Source: Natronoarchaeum mannanilyticum (lineage in GTDB: Archaea; Halobacteriota; Halobacteria; Halobacteriales; Natronoarchaeaceae). Taken from it: a DNA stretch of 64,000 nt. Of the stretch, positions 50,880 through 61,200 are shown piece by piece; positions within the stretch are counted from its first letter, which is position 1, and the number at the start of each line of letters is the position of its first letter. The DNA is taken from the NCBI RefSeq assembly GCF_039522665.1, contig NZ_BAAADV010000007.1, forward strand, positions 310,001 through 374,000, given 5' to 3'. The position numbers were made by a program, and so were the translations under genes. Under the pieces are notes generated by a model. That model made no database searches, was not told where the DNA came from, and worked only from the letters and a program-made list of their open reading frames with translations.

Positions 50880-53465
50880 GTGCCAATACCTCGGGCAACG
50901 CCTCTCGATGACTTATACGAGCGAGTCGCTGACCACGACCTTGTGCTCGTACCCGATGCACCGCTTGCCAGTGCCCTAAATCGACGCCTCGACAGACCGC
51001 ATCTCGGGACGTTCGCGACTACTCCACGACGTCTCGCCGCCGGGAGACGTGAGGAAGCCGAGGACCGGACCGCGTTCTTAGAACTCATCGAGCGTACTGA
51101 TCTCGACTGGAAGCGATGTGCCTACGCAATCGGTAACATCCTCCAGTGTTGGGAACACCAAGGTCAAATCGACTCTATCCTCGAATACAATGCGTACGCT
51201 GACGACGCGACCGAAGCGGCGGTAAAATACATAGACGAGCTCGAAACGACGTCCAGTCAATTAACTGAATACAGCGTCTCAAACGACAGTAATGTAGCTG
51301 TCGTTGGAGAAGATCAGCTGACGACGCTAGAGCGATCGATACTTCCGGATGACTATGATACGTTCAGCCCGTTCAGCGACGAGAGTTTCGAACTTCCACC
51401 GTTCCACATCTTCGACTCAACCACCGCCATTGTCGATACACTGACAGACAGCATCTCGGCTGAGAACGCAGAGGACGTCGCTATCATCCTCGACAGCGCG
51501 AGCGAGTATTCTACACTAGTGGAATCAGCCTTCGAATCGGCCGGTATTCCGTTCTATGGCGGTCCAGGGTTCATTGACGATCCGGATCACCGAGCGTTCT
51601 GCCAATTACTTCGTATCGCGCATCGCGGAACAGATACTCGCGTTCGTGACGTTAAATCTATCCTGAGTAGACTCGGTGTCACAGTTGATGTTGAACACCT
51701 CGAAAAGCGCCTGCATGATTTCGATACGCCTGACGTCGAGTGGCTTCGCAAGTTCTGCGACTCCATCGAAGAGCGAACGTTCGAACAGTCGCTATCAGCG
51801 TTCGAGCGACGCACTGAGTGCTCGATGGATGGCTTCCATGACGAGCTAGACGCTCTCGGAATTAATAATATCCCGGTCACGGAGGCAGCAGTAAATCAGC
51901 TTGAGTTCTATCTCCAGTCATACGAGGTGCCAGTCGACCGTGAGAACGAGGGTGTTCTGCTCGCTGATGCTAAGTCGGCCGCGTACGTCGACCGACCAGT
52001 TGTATTCTGTCTAGGTCTTGACGAGGGATGGACTCACTCTGCACCGCGTCGCCCATGGGTCGACCAGGAGGATCAGTACGTCAGGAACATTCAGCAGTTC
52101 CAACTCCTCCTTCAGAGCGGTGTCGAACAGTATTACCTCGTACAGGACACGAACGGCGGCGCGCCCGTCACACCCTGTCTGTACTTCGAGGAACTACTCG
52201 ACGAAGAGTTCGAACGATTCAGCGATCTCGAATCAGTAACGCATGCAAAGGCGACCCGACCACAAGGTACTGGGTTCGAAAAGGAGCCTGTCGATGCTCC
52301 ACCAACTGAAGTAGAAACGGTTAGTCAATCCAGTCTCAGCACGTACGTTAACTGTCCGCGCGACCACTTCTTCAGTCGTCTCGTCGATAGTCCCGACAAG
52401 GATTACTTCAAGGAGGGAAACCTATTCCACGACTTCGCCGAGTTCTACGTCGCACATCCTGATGCCGTCGATGGAGACGTGATCGAGGAGGCCGTTGAGA
52501 TCATTCTCGACAAGACCAGGCCATTCGTTCGCTCCGTCGACCAGAAGACGCGCCGCACGAAGTACAGGGTCGGGCTCCAGACTATCACATCGTTCCTCTC
52601 AGAGAACGTGCCCCAAGATGGAACCTTCCTTACGCCGGACGGAGGGCGAGGAGAAAACGTATTCGCCGACCACTTCAACCGACCAATCGAGTCGTCAATC
52701 ACCGAACGCTGGTTCGAGAACGAGAAGTTAGGGCTCAAGGGGAAGATCGATCTCGTGCACGAGCCGACACGGCTCGTTGACCACAAGAGCGGTAGCCGAA
52801 AGCGCGTTTCGCAGGTAGTGAAGAACTCGGCCATCGATCCGCCGAACGACTCACCTAACTTCCAGGCGCTTCTCTACCTCACACATTGGCGGACCCAGCA
52901 ACCGGGCGACCAACTCGAGTTCACGTTCTTCCACTTCCTCGAAACCCTCGACGATGTCGTCACTGGTGACGCCGACCTCGACGATACGCTTACGACGATC
53001 ACATACTACCCTACCTCGTTCGAGCGTCACGCCCGGTCGCGAGAAATGTTCGAAGAACTCCGGGAGGACGGGTCCGGGAAATGCCGGAAAACGCTCGGAA
53101 AGATCGAATACGACGACTACCGGGCAGTATTCGAGGAAGCATCGATACCGGACACGCGCGACAGTGAGGAACTCATTGAGTCGACGTTCGGTGACGCACT
53201 GACGTCGCGGATGAAAGAGTGCGTCGGCGACTACAAGTACGTCTCGACGGGCTGCAAGCAATTGATGCGGCAGTTGATGCGAGTTCGAAGTCGCAATTAC
53301 TTCCGCGAGGATCTCGATGCGTTCGAGCAGTTCGTCGACGACCGCCTCGAAGAACTGAATCGGCGGCGACGGGGCGAAGAGCGATTCCCTGTCGAGGGAC
53401 TCGCTGGCGAGCCGAACTACCGCTACGTGGACAACCGCGACCTGATTCTCGAAACCGATGACTGA
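50880..53465 (+). CDS. AddB-like PD-(D/E)XK nuclease/inactivated helicase
   Basis: The GTG at 50880 starts an 861-residue protein. Its last third is a RecB/AddB nuclease: GNLFHDFAEF near 513, LKGKIDLV near 620, LVDHKSGS near 633 and QALLY near 661. LSTYVNCPRDHFF just before the nuclease holds a Cys as in the AddB iron-sulfur cluster. The N-terminal two-thirds are helicase-like in layout but have no Walker A motif, so they are probably structural. The next gene, AddA-like, overlaps by eight bases; the two should form a helicase-nuclease that degrades DNA ends. Confidence 0.75.
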   Translation: MPIPRATPLDDLYERVADHDLVLVPDAPLASALNRRLDRPHLGTFATTPRRLAAGRREEAEDRTAFLELIERTDLDWKRCAYAIGNILQCWEHQGQIDSILEYNAYADDATEAAVKYIDELETTSSQLTEYSVSNDSNVAVVGEDQLTTLERSILPDDYDTFSPFSDESFELPPFHIFDSTTAIVDTLTDSISAENAEDVAIILDSASEYSTLVESAFESAGIPFYGGPGFIDDPDHRAFCQLLRIAHRGTDTRVRDVKSILSRLGVTVDVEHLEKRLHDFDTPDVEWLRKFCDSIEERTFEQSLSAFERRTECSMDGFHDELDALGINNIPVTEAAVNQLEFYLQSYEVPVDRENEGVLLADAKSAAYVDRPVVFCLGLDEGWTHSAPRRPWVDQEDQYVRNIQQFQLLLQSGVEQYYLVQDTNGGAPVTPCLYFEELLDEEFERFSDLESVTHAKATRPQGTGFEKEPVDAPPTEVETVSQSSLSTYVNCPRDHFFSRLVDSPDKDYFKEGNLFHDFAEFYVAHPDAVDGDVIEEAVEIILDKTRPFVRSVDQKTRRTKYRVGLQTITSFLSENVPQDGTFLTPDGGRGENVFADHFNRPIESSITERWFENEKLGLKGKIDLVHEPTRLVDHKSGSRKRVSQVVKNSAIDPPNDSPNFQALLYLTHWRTQQPGDQLEFTFFHFLETLDDVVTGDADLDDTLTTITYYPTSFERHARSREMFEELREDGSGKCRKTLGKIEYDDYRAVFEEASIPDTRDSEELIESTFGDALTSRMKECVGDYKYVSTGCKQLMRQLMRVRSRNYFREDLDAFEQFVDDRLEELNRRRRGEERFPVEGLAGEPNYRYVDNRDLILETDD

Positions 53466-56304
53466 ACCTAACGATCAGCAACGAGAACTCATTGGCAGCA
53501 CTGAGGGCATCTATCTCGTCGACGCCGGGGCAGGGACCGGCAAGACGTTCGCGATCACTCGACGCTACGCTACCATCGTCGAGCAACCCGACGTCGAACC
53601 GGACGACGTCCTGCTCGTGACGTTTACCAACAACGCGGCGACTGAGATGAAAGAACGCATCGTCGGGCGAAGCGACTACGGTATGCGTGAACTCGCCGAT
53701 GCCCCCATTCAGACGTTCCACTCACTATGTCACGACATCCTCCAGGAGCACGGCCACGCTGCGCCCACGTACCTGGGGATCGACGATACGATCACAAACT
53801 CCACTCGAATCGTCGAGGACGAACTCGTCGAAAGCGCGCTATTCCAAGAGTTTATCGACCGATTCAGCGACGATCACCCCGAGTACGACGATCTCTTTCG
53901 AGCCATTTCCGATCCCAGTGGGCTGCTCGACCTTGTCGAACAGTTGGCGGCGAAAGGCGTGTTCCCGACCGAGAACGGCTGGTACCGCGACGGAGGACAG
54001 CATCTGGATGGCGACTTCGAAGCGTTCGAGCAATTGTTTGACGAGGTGAACAAGCCGCGGAACGGCGGTAGTAAGCAATCCCGACTCCGATCGAAGCTCA
54101 GCCGCTATGGGAAGAATAAATGCTATCTCCCTGATGCACCCGACAAGGCCGAGATTCGGGGGAGCGGTAAGCAGGTACCTCCATCTTTGGCTACCAGGAT
54201 ATTCAACGAGGATCGAACTGAGCTGAAGCAGTTCGTTCACGACGTCTACTATGAGTATCTCGCGTTCGCGCTTCGACGCAACTACTTGAATTTCGGATTT
54301 CTCCAGCTGTTCGCATTCGTTCTGCTCTGTGAGAACCACGAACTTCGGGACAAGGTCGCTTTCGAGTACGTGATGGTTGACGAGTTCCAGGACTCGAGCG
54401 AAATCCAATTCAAACTCGCTTTGCTCCTCGCCGAGACGGACAACTTCTGCGCGGTGGGTGACTGGAAGCAAAGCATCTACGGGTTCCAATATGCCGACGT
54501 CGACAACATCATTGAGTTCGGGGACCGAATCGATCAGTTCGCCACTCAACTGAACGAAGACGCTGAACGCGTCTCGTTCGAGACCGACGACGTAAACACC
54601 ATCGAGTTCGTCGAGAACTATCGGTCAACCCAAGAGATTCTGGACTTCTCGGAATATGGGCTGCTGGTCCCGGCAGCGAGCAGTGACGAGGTCGACGTCG
54701 AAGAAACCCGAGACCGAATCACACAGCTCCAGTCGAACACCGATCACGAGAACACGACTATCGAAGCGGTACAGAGCGAACAAGAGCACGAGCTGATCGT
54801 CGAAAAGGCACAGGAGATCGTCGGAAACGACACCTATCAGGTAGAGGATGAAGACGGAAACCTTCGTCCAGCAGAATACCGCGACATCGCAGTGCTGACT
54901 CGAACGAGGGACTTCGGCCGTGAACTGCTTCAGACTGCCGAGGAATACGGGTTGCCAATGGCCTACGAAGGCGGTATCGAACTATTCCGGACCGATCAAG
55001 CAAAGCTCCTCTTGGCGTGGCTCAGAATCCTCGAAGACGATCTCGACCGCGGCTGGGCTGCCGTCCTCGAAGAAGCAGAGTATACTATTGACGAGGTGGA
55101 TCGCATCCTCGAGCAGGAACGCTATCCACAGAACATGGTCGAGTTCCGGGAGAAATTGGCCGCGATGGAGACGCTCGGCGGAGTCGCACGCCGTGTATTC
55201 GAACAGTATGGATACGACGGCGCGACGGCCGATGTGGTCCTCGACACGATTCAGTCAGTACGTAACGAGACGACCATGACTCGGGGGGACCTCATCCGGT
55301 TCATCGAACGCGGGATCGAAGCTGGAAGTACCCACGAGGTCAGCGCGAGTGCTGGGGCGAATTCGGTGACGGTCCAAACGATCCACTCCGCGAAAGGGCT
55401 GGAGTATCCCATCGTCATCCTCGCAAACATGAATAGCGGTCGGTTCCCACCGTCTGGCGGTAGCAGTGACACGATCAGCTTCGAGGAACCGGTCGGTCTC
55501 CGACAGCAGAAGGAGTATGCTGAGGATGCACACGGTATGCCACACGTCTACGACAACTGGCGATCCGACGTGATTCAGAAATGTCTTCCGCGCGATTACG
55601 ACGAAGAACGTCGTCTGCTATACGTCGCAATCACGCGAGCTGAGAGCCACGTCGTTTTCACGGCAGGAGAGGACCCGAATACCTTCCTCGAAGAACTCCC
55701 TGTAGACGCCAAGTCAGCGGTTCCTGATCCGGACGAGGTTACTATAGACGCAACAGAACAAGCCCAATTCCGAGTCGACATCCCCGCTCCTGAGGGACCG
55801 AAAGGACATACACCACACACGCTGATGCGCGATGACGTATTCGAGGATGTCGAAGAGGGCATGGGTAGTGAGTTCGGTACGAGAGTTCACGACTTCGCAG
55901 AAGCGTACGCCCTCGGTGCTGACGCCACTCCGGCGAACGAGGATGAGCGGCACGTTCAGCAGTTGATCGATGATCTCGAGGGCGAATTACTGGTGGAAGA
56001 GGAGGTCTATCTCCCACTCACTGTCGATGGTGATGAAGTCACTATCTCTGGTATCGTCGATCTCGTCCATATCACTCCAAGCCGGGTCGAGATAGTGGAT
56101 TACAAGACCGATCGTAGCCGTCGTGCAGAGTCTGAGTATCGAAAACAGCTTAGCGTCTACTTCCACGTAGCTACGTCGCAATATCCTGATCAAGAGGTTA
56201 CAGCGTCTATCTTTTATACTGATGACGGGACTCAGCGAAAAATCGACCCCCTTCCCCGTGAGGAACTTCAAAACTTGATTCGGGAGATCGATTCGACTCA
56301 TTAA
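53458..56304 (+). CDS. AddA-like UvrD helicase with C-terminal nuclease domain
   Basis: The 948-residue protein is an SF1A helicase: VDAGAGTGKTFAITRRYATI (Walker A at about 22-30), VMVDEFQDSSEIQ (motif II near 305), VGDWKQSIYGFQ (III), TVQTIHSAKGLEYPIVILAN (V) and ERRLLYVAITRAESHVVF (VI). The C-terminal RecB-type nuclease has GTRVHDFAE near 806, GIVDLVHI near 864 and IVDYKTDR near 878, then QLSVY. Both subunits have intact nuclease motifs, as in AddAB. It could serve double-strand-break processing or defence; the defence-island setting favours the latter. Confidence 0.85.
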   Translation: MTEPNDQQRELIGSTEGIYLVDAGAGTGKTFAITRRYATIVEQPDVEPDDVLLVTFTNNAATEMKERIVGRSDYGMRELADAPIQTFHSLCHDILQEHGHAAPTYLGIDDTITNSTRIVEDELVESALFQEFIDRFSDDHPEYDDLFRAISDPSGLLDLVEQLAAKGVFPTENGWYRDGGQHLDGDFEAFEQLFDEVNKPRNGGSKQSRLRSKLSRYGKNKCYLPDAPDKAEIRGSGKQVPPSLATRIFNEDRTELKQFVHDVYYEYLAFALRRNYLNFGFLQLFAFVLLCENHELRDKVAFEYVMVDEFQDSSEIQFKLALLLAETDNFCAVGDWKQSIYGFQYADVDNIIEFGDRIDQFATQLNEDAERVSFETDDVNTIEFVENYRSTQEILDFSEYGLLVPAASSDEVDVEETRDRITQLQSNTDHENTTIEAVQSEQEHELIVEKAQEIVGNDTYQVEDEDGNLRPAEYRDIAVLTRTRDFGRELLQTAEEYGLPMAYEGGIELFRTDQAKLLLAWLRILEDDLDRGWAAVLEEAEYTIDEVDRILEQERYPQNMVEFREKLAAMETLGGVARRVFEQYGYDGATADVVLDTIQSVRNETTMTRGDLIRFIERGIEAGSTHEVSASAGANSVTVQTIHSAKGLEYPIVILANMNSGRFPPSGGSSDTISFEEPVGLRQQKEYAEDAHGMPHVYDNWRSDVIQKCLPRDYDEERRLLYVAITRAESHVVFTAGEDPNTFLEELPVDAKSAVPDPDEVTIDATEQAQFRVDIPAPEGPKGHTPHTLMRDDVFEDVEEGMGSEFGTRVHDFAEAYALGADATPANEDERHVQQLIDDLEGELLVEEEVYLPLTVDGDEVTISGIVDLVHITPSRVEIVDYKTDRSRRAESEYRKQLSVYFHVATSQYPDQEVTASIFYTDDGTQRKIDPLPREELQNLIREIDSTH

Positions 56305-56826
56305 CCCTTTTCATCAATCACTAATTCCAACCCCTGATCGAGAGTCAGTGGTAAAAAGCCGTCAGATTTCAAGAGGTGTATTCAGAACGGCGGAACGACG
56401 GAATCGATGGGGAGTGGTCGCCGATAGGGAGACGATCACTTAGAGTAAACAAGTCAGGATAAAACATAAGAATATAGAGTTATAGAGAATCATGCTGATT
56501 TCTAATTGAGCCAAGCCGGCGTTTGAGGTGCTGCCCCAGTGGCTGAGAGAACGACCGCAAGCCTGAATGGCGTGAACCCCCATGTACTTACGGACTCAGA
56601 TCGGCGGTACACGGCTGTGGTATTCGTGGTAGCTCTCTTTAGCCCCTGTGGAAAGTGTGGTAACTCCGCGGAGAAAGTGCGAGAGCTTTCGCCAGACACC
56701 ACTATATCAAATCTCACGCTTCCTTAGGCCAGTATAGAACCCAAGACGTTATTTTAGAATTCTTTTCTACATCTAACTACGGTATCGACAGCCGTGATGC
56801 GAATATAGCTTCTCGGGATGACATAA

Positions 56827-56895
56827 ATGTGTGCAAATTGCCCACACTGATTCTGAAAACGCAGGACTGCGAGCGGACTGTAAACTCGCGCTTTT
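56827..56895 (+). repeat. CxxC micropeptide repeat, copy 1
   Basis: GTGTGCAAATTGCCCACAC at 56829 has matching GTGTG/CACAC ends. A frame from 56827 reads MCANCPH and stops at 56850. Downstream bases GGACTGCGAGCGGA correspond to those of copy 3. Confidence 0.55.
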
Positions 56896-56978
56896 GATAT
56901 AACCATTATACTTATTCAGAGGTGAGTATTGATCGGGAATCAGCCGGTCAAGCACGGGTAAAAGACATATAGATTCTA

Positions 56979-57050
56979 ATGGAATTGTGTGCAGACTGCC
57001 CACTCCAATTCTAAAATCGCAAGACGAAAGCTGGAAAGGAATATAAGAAA
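56979..57050 (+). repeat. CxxC micropeptide repeat, copy 2
   Basis: GTGTGCAGACTGCCCACTC starts at 56987, 158 bases after copy 1. The frame from 56979 reads MELCADCPLQF and stops at 57014. ATATAAGAAAA follows 55 bases into the repeat, at the same offset as in copy 3. Confidence 0.55.
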
Positions 57051-57134
57051 AAAGAGAATTCTATAGTGTATAAACTGAAAATACTAACAAGTTTGAATCT
57101 GTCCTTCTCAGAAGAGCGTGAAATAATAAGACAG

Positions 57135-57210
57135 ATGATGGACATGTGTGCAAACTGCCCACACCCATTCAGAAATTGAAAGACAGCGATCGGATCTCTA
57201 TATAAGAAAA
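57135..57210 (+). repeat. CxxC micropeptide repeat, copy 3
   Basis: GTGTGCAAACTGCCCACAC starts at 57146, 159 bases after copy 2. The frame from 57135 reads MMDMCANCPHPFRN and stops at 57179. TATATAAGAAAAGG lies at the same offset as in copy 2 and is the last promoter-like element before brxA. Confidence 0.55.
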
Positions 57211-57373
57211 GGAAGATATGCGTTGTTAGTTATCCTATACAGAACAAACGGGATGAAGAACGTGAGAAACAACCTAATTTCTGATAAGTGGCCGATGATG
57301 GCTGAAGTATTCGAGGACATGTGGGATCCATAGATGACGAACAGTAAAGTAGGTCGACAGGCATCCTCGACTT

Positions 57374-58213
57374 ATGACGATCCTTTCGGACGGCGGGGGC
57401 ACGCGATTACCCTCACTTTCCCGCCAGCTCTCGAGTTCGGACGTGAACATGGATCTAACCATGTGTGGTCTTCTCGTTGAGCGAGCAGAGGAACTTGCGA
57501 GCCTGTACGAAGAACACGGTAACTGGAACACAGTCAAGGAAATCTGGTTTGAGGAACGTCGTGCAAATCGCAGTACAAGAGGCAGTTCCCAGAAAATATA
57601 CCGCGTACTCACATCCCGGTTCAAGAACGCTCCCGCAGACCTTCCGAACCCACGTGATCTTCCCGCTGTGTTAGATGCTTGCGCAACATCGAGAGACAAA
57701 GCACAAGTGCTCTACCCATATCTCGTTGCCGACGATGCACTTGTCCGCTATGTTGTTCATGAATATACTCATCGACTTTCGTCAGATCATCCTGACGCCC
57801 TTGATTTCTCCAATGAGACTCTCATGACGATTCTCAATCAGCTCGAGTACGCTGACGGGACATCGTTCGACTACGCTGATTCTACTACGGAACGCTGGTG
57901 CGAAGGGTTCCGATCAGTTATGCGTGAAATCGGCGTGTTGGAGAATCAGCAAGCTATCGTTGGGAACCCACCATCGCTGGGAGAAATTCCTCTTCTCGTT
58001 GCGATGGGGTACTCGTACGAGAAGACCGAGGACGAGTGGTTTGAGTCTCCGACTGGTCTCCTCTATCTTTTCCAACCCAGTGCTCGCTGGGAGGAACTCT
58101 ACGATAGGGCAGCCGAGACAGATACGTGGGAATTTGTCGAACTACATGGAAGCCTCCAGCTCCGACCAGTTAACGATCCATACTCTTGGGTCAGTCAGGA
58201 GGGTGCTGAATAA
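57374..58213 (+). CDS. brxA: BREX protein BrxA (DUF1819)
   Basis: The 279-residue soluble helical protein is the first gene of the BREX operon. The core from about residue 28 (MCGLLVERAEELASLYEEHG, WNTVKEIWFEERRANRSTRG) to the C-terminal ELHGSLQLRPVND region fits BrxA/DUF1819, a small nucleic-acid-binding protein conserved in BREX loci. It is longer than bacterial copies (about 200), partly through N-terminal sequence. The brxC start overlaps its stop by one base (TAATG). Assignment rests on position plus general pattern. Confidence 0.72.
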   Translation: MTILSDGGGTRLPSLSRQLSSSDVNMDLTMCGLLVERAEELASLYEEHGNWNTVKEIWFEERRANRSTRGSSQKIYRVLTSRFKNAPADLPNPRDLPAVLDACATSRDKAQVLYPYLVADDALVRYVVHEYTHRLSSDHPDALDFSNETLMTILNQLEYADGTSFDYADSTTERWCEGFRSVMREIGVLENQQAIVGNPPSLGEIPLLVAMGYSYEKTEDEWFESPTGLLYLFQPSARWEELYDRAAETDTWEFVELHGSLQLRPVNDPYSWVSQEGAE

Positions 58214-61200
58214 TGGTCGACACAACTTGGTTTGAAGACCTCCCTGAAGATTTCGAGGAATCGGTACGCATCGACCGAGAAGAGCAGTCCGAGGACGAAA
58301 ACCGACATCGAGAACAAGCCATCAAATCGTACCATGTGACGGCCGACTCCCAACGGTTCCTCGAAGACTTCGTCAACCGACTACTCGGTGAAACAGAGGA
58401 TATGCGTACGGGGTCGAACTACTGGCTTTATGGCTACTACGGGAGTGGCAAGAGCCACCTGCTCACCGTCCTCGATGGGCTGATGGATACCGAATGGCTC
58501 GAAGAGCAGTACGAGGATGTCTGGACAAACCTCGTACCTGAAGCCGCTTCCGATAGTAACTTCGACGAACTGCGGAACCGATGGGAACGAATTCATTCTG
58601 AATATCATATCATCCCCGTCTCGGTGAACTTGCTGAAGTACCAGGGACAGAAGCAACGCAGTTTCAGCGAGATCGTTCTTCGGCACGCCCATCAAAACCC
58701 GCTCCTCACTGGCGTCGATGACGACATCTCTACCGGGTTATCTTCACAGCTTGACGTCGCCTACTTCGAAGACTGGTACCAAACGACCGAAGCATGGCCT
58801 GAACGGGAAAAACGGGCCGCCTCTGTCGTTGATGGGGTAACGCCGATCCCGTCACAATACGATTGGAAGACAGACAGACTCTGGACCGATATTCAACAGT
58901 ACAGCGCGCTGTCTGACGTCACGCTCCCAGAACTGTTCAAAGAGGAGACGGGCACGCGTGACGGCTACACCGACCTCCAGCCGTCAGATATTGATCCTGA
59001 GGAGGTCGTCAGTAGGCTGGAGTCTCTTCGAGAGACGCGTGAAAAGGACCTCGGCGAGCCAGTCAAGCTTGTCCTCTTGCTCGACGAAGTAAGCCTCTTT
59101 ATCGGAACTGACTTTGAACGTCTGACTGAGCTTCAGACTCTTGCGGAGAACGTTGACGACATTGGTGATGGCAACATTCAACTCGTCGCAACCGCGCAGG
59201 CGAAAATCGAAGATGTACAGCCGAAATTCGCCGCGCACGGCGCTGATTTCAGTATCGTCAAAGACCGATTCCCCCACCGGTATCAGCTTCCGAGCAAGCA
59301 TGTTGGTGACATCGCCGAGCGCCGACTCTTCCAGAAATCCGATCCAGGTGAAGACGCAGTCCACCGAATCCTCGAGGACGCCGATATAAAGCCGTCTGAA
59401 TCGCTGGTCTACAACGAGATCAAGCAGAACACGAAACCGCCACTCGATGCGATCGACGACGAGGAACTCGTCAAGTTCTATCCGTTCCTCCCGTATCACG
59501 CACCACTGTTCCTCGAAGTGCTGTTCAACCTTCGTCGAGAAGCAAACGATCCCGCGAAGTCCATCTTCTCAGGAACTGCACGAGCCATTCTTGCGCTCAT
59601 GCATGGGTTGCTGGTAGATTGGATCGATAATGGCGAGGAAGATCAAATTATCTCGCTAGTCGACTTCTTCGATCTGATCGAACCAGAGCTGCGTGAAATC
59701 CTCCCGCAGGATATGCGTGTCGTCGAGGGGGGTGAAGAGACGACCGGCATCGCGGACGAGGTAGACGACGAAGATAGCGAGATCCAAGAGTTCGACCTTG
59801 ACGTCGCGAAGGCAGTGCTACTGCTTCAGCACGTCCACGAAATCGTTCCCATGAACGAGGGGAACATCGCGGTGGCTGTAATGTCTGACCTGAATGGCCA
59901 GTCGTGGATCAGCATGACCAACCGCGTCGAGGAATCGCTGGATCGACTTCAGAAATTCATCCGACCAACGCAGGAGGAGAGTGGACCTCGCTACCGGTTT
60001 GCGACACAGGAAGAACGCATCATCTACGAGGAGACAGAAGAGAACGAATCAGACCCTGACTGGGATGACATCATCGAAACTCTGGATGAGTACCTCTGGG
60101 AGCGCATCACTCAGGACCTGTCTCTCCCGGAGTCGGTACCATACAGCGGGTCCAGTGACGAGTTCCCGGTCTCATACCACTTCGAACTCGGCGGAACGAC
60201 GTTCGATACCAGTATCGTGTCTGAAGGCGGTCTGGATATTGACGTTGCAATCCAAGGCGTTCGTCCAGACGCAGATCCCGAACAAACCGATGAGGACACG
60301 CTTTACTGGAAGATCGATACCGATGGACTCCAAGACCTACGCAAACGACTAATCGAGTGGTGGGCGCTTCGTGACGCTATCGCCACTCGCGATGCACCAC
60401 CAGCAGTCGAGCGAGACCTAGAGCAGCGGGCGGGCGCCGTCCGCAGCAAGCTGACCAGCGCGATGACGAGCGGCTCGTACACCGTGAAAGACCGGACAGA
60501 CATCGTTGGTCTCTCGAAAGCAGTCCAAGTCGCGGTCAACGTCACGTACCCTGACGACTTCCATCCAATGATGCTTCAGGTCGACGAGAGTCGACTACGC
60601 GAGCTACGTGAACTCGATAGCGACGCACCACTACCGGCCTGGGCGCGGACGATTCAGGTGCCCTCATCGAATCAGAATGGGGAACAAGGCAAACAGACTA
60701 TCCAGCGTAACGTCCTGTCCCTCACCGGCCGGCAACTGAAGAACCGTGACGAGGGACTGAACATGAATACGGTCCTCAATGAGATTGTCGAACAGAAGCC
60801 GTTCTACGACGAGGCTCGACCCGCCCTTCGCGCCATCATCTGGGGATTCTGTCGAGAAGGGAGACTAGTGCCCATCGACGAAGACGGCACCACGCTGGCA
60901 GACGAGGCCGTACTCAATCTCGACAGTCGCTCGACAACGAGACTGAAACTGCTCCCGCGGAAGCCACTGGGGAAGCTTCTGGAAGAGGGAGGATTCAAAG
61001 AGACGACCGAAACTGTCGCAGATGGCCTCATCAACCTTCAGGATGCCAATCAGCAGATTCGATCGAAGCTCACTGGCCTTCGAGAAGACGTTTCCTTAGT
61101 CGTCGATACCGACGTTCGAGCCGACGTGGTTACGGGCTTGCTCGAAACGTTTGCCGACGACCTAACCGAACGGATCGAAGACGCGGATGATCGTCTCTCA

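Larger units (their letters stand above)
56305..57373. other. AT-rich gap upstream of BREX with periodic repeats
   Basis: No ordinary gene is visible over 1.07 kb. A GC-richer patch at 56500-56730 has two overlapping short frames with no family-like features. From 56827 three diverged repeats follow. TATATAAG at 57199-57206 is a strong TATA-like element and may start the BREX transcript, leaving a leader of about 140 bases. Confidence 0.5.

Noticed and set aside
56539-56727. 62-residue protein with CGKCG
   Set aside because: There is one CxxC only, no second pair and no promoter; a competing minus-strand frame has equal merit.
56829-57179. CRISPR array
   Set aside because: Repeats are diverged, only three, and 158 bases apart; spacers would be far too long and no cas genes are present.
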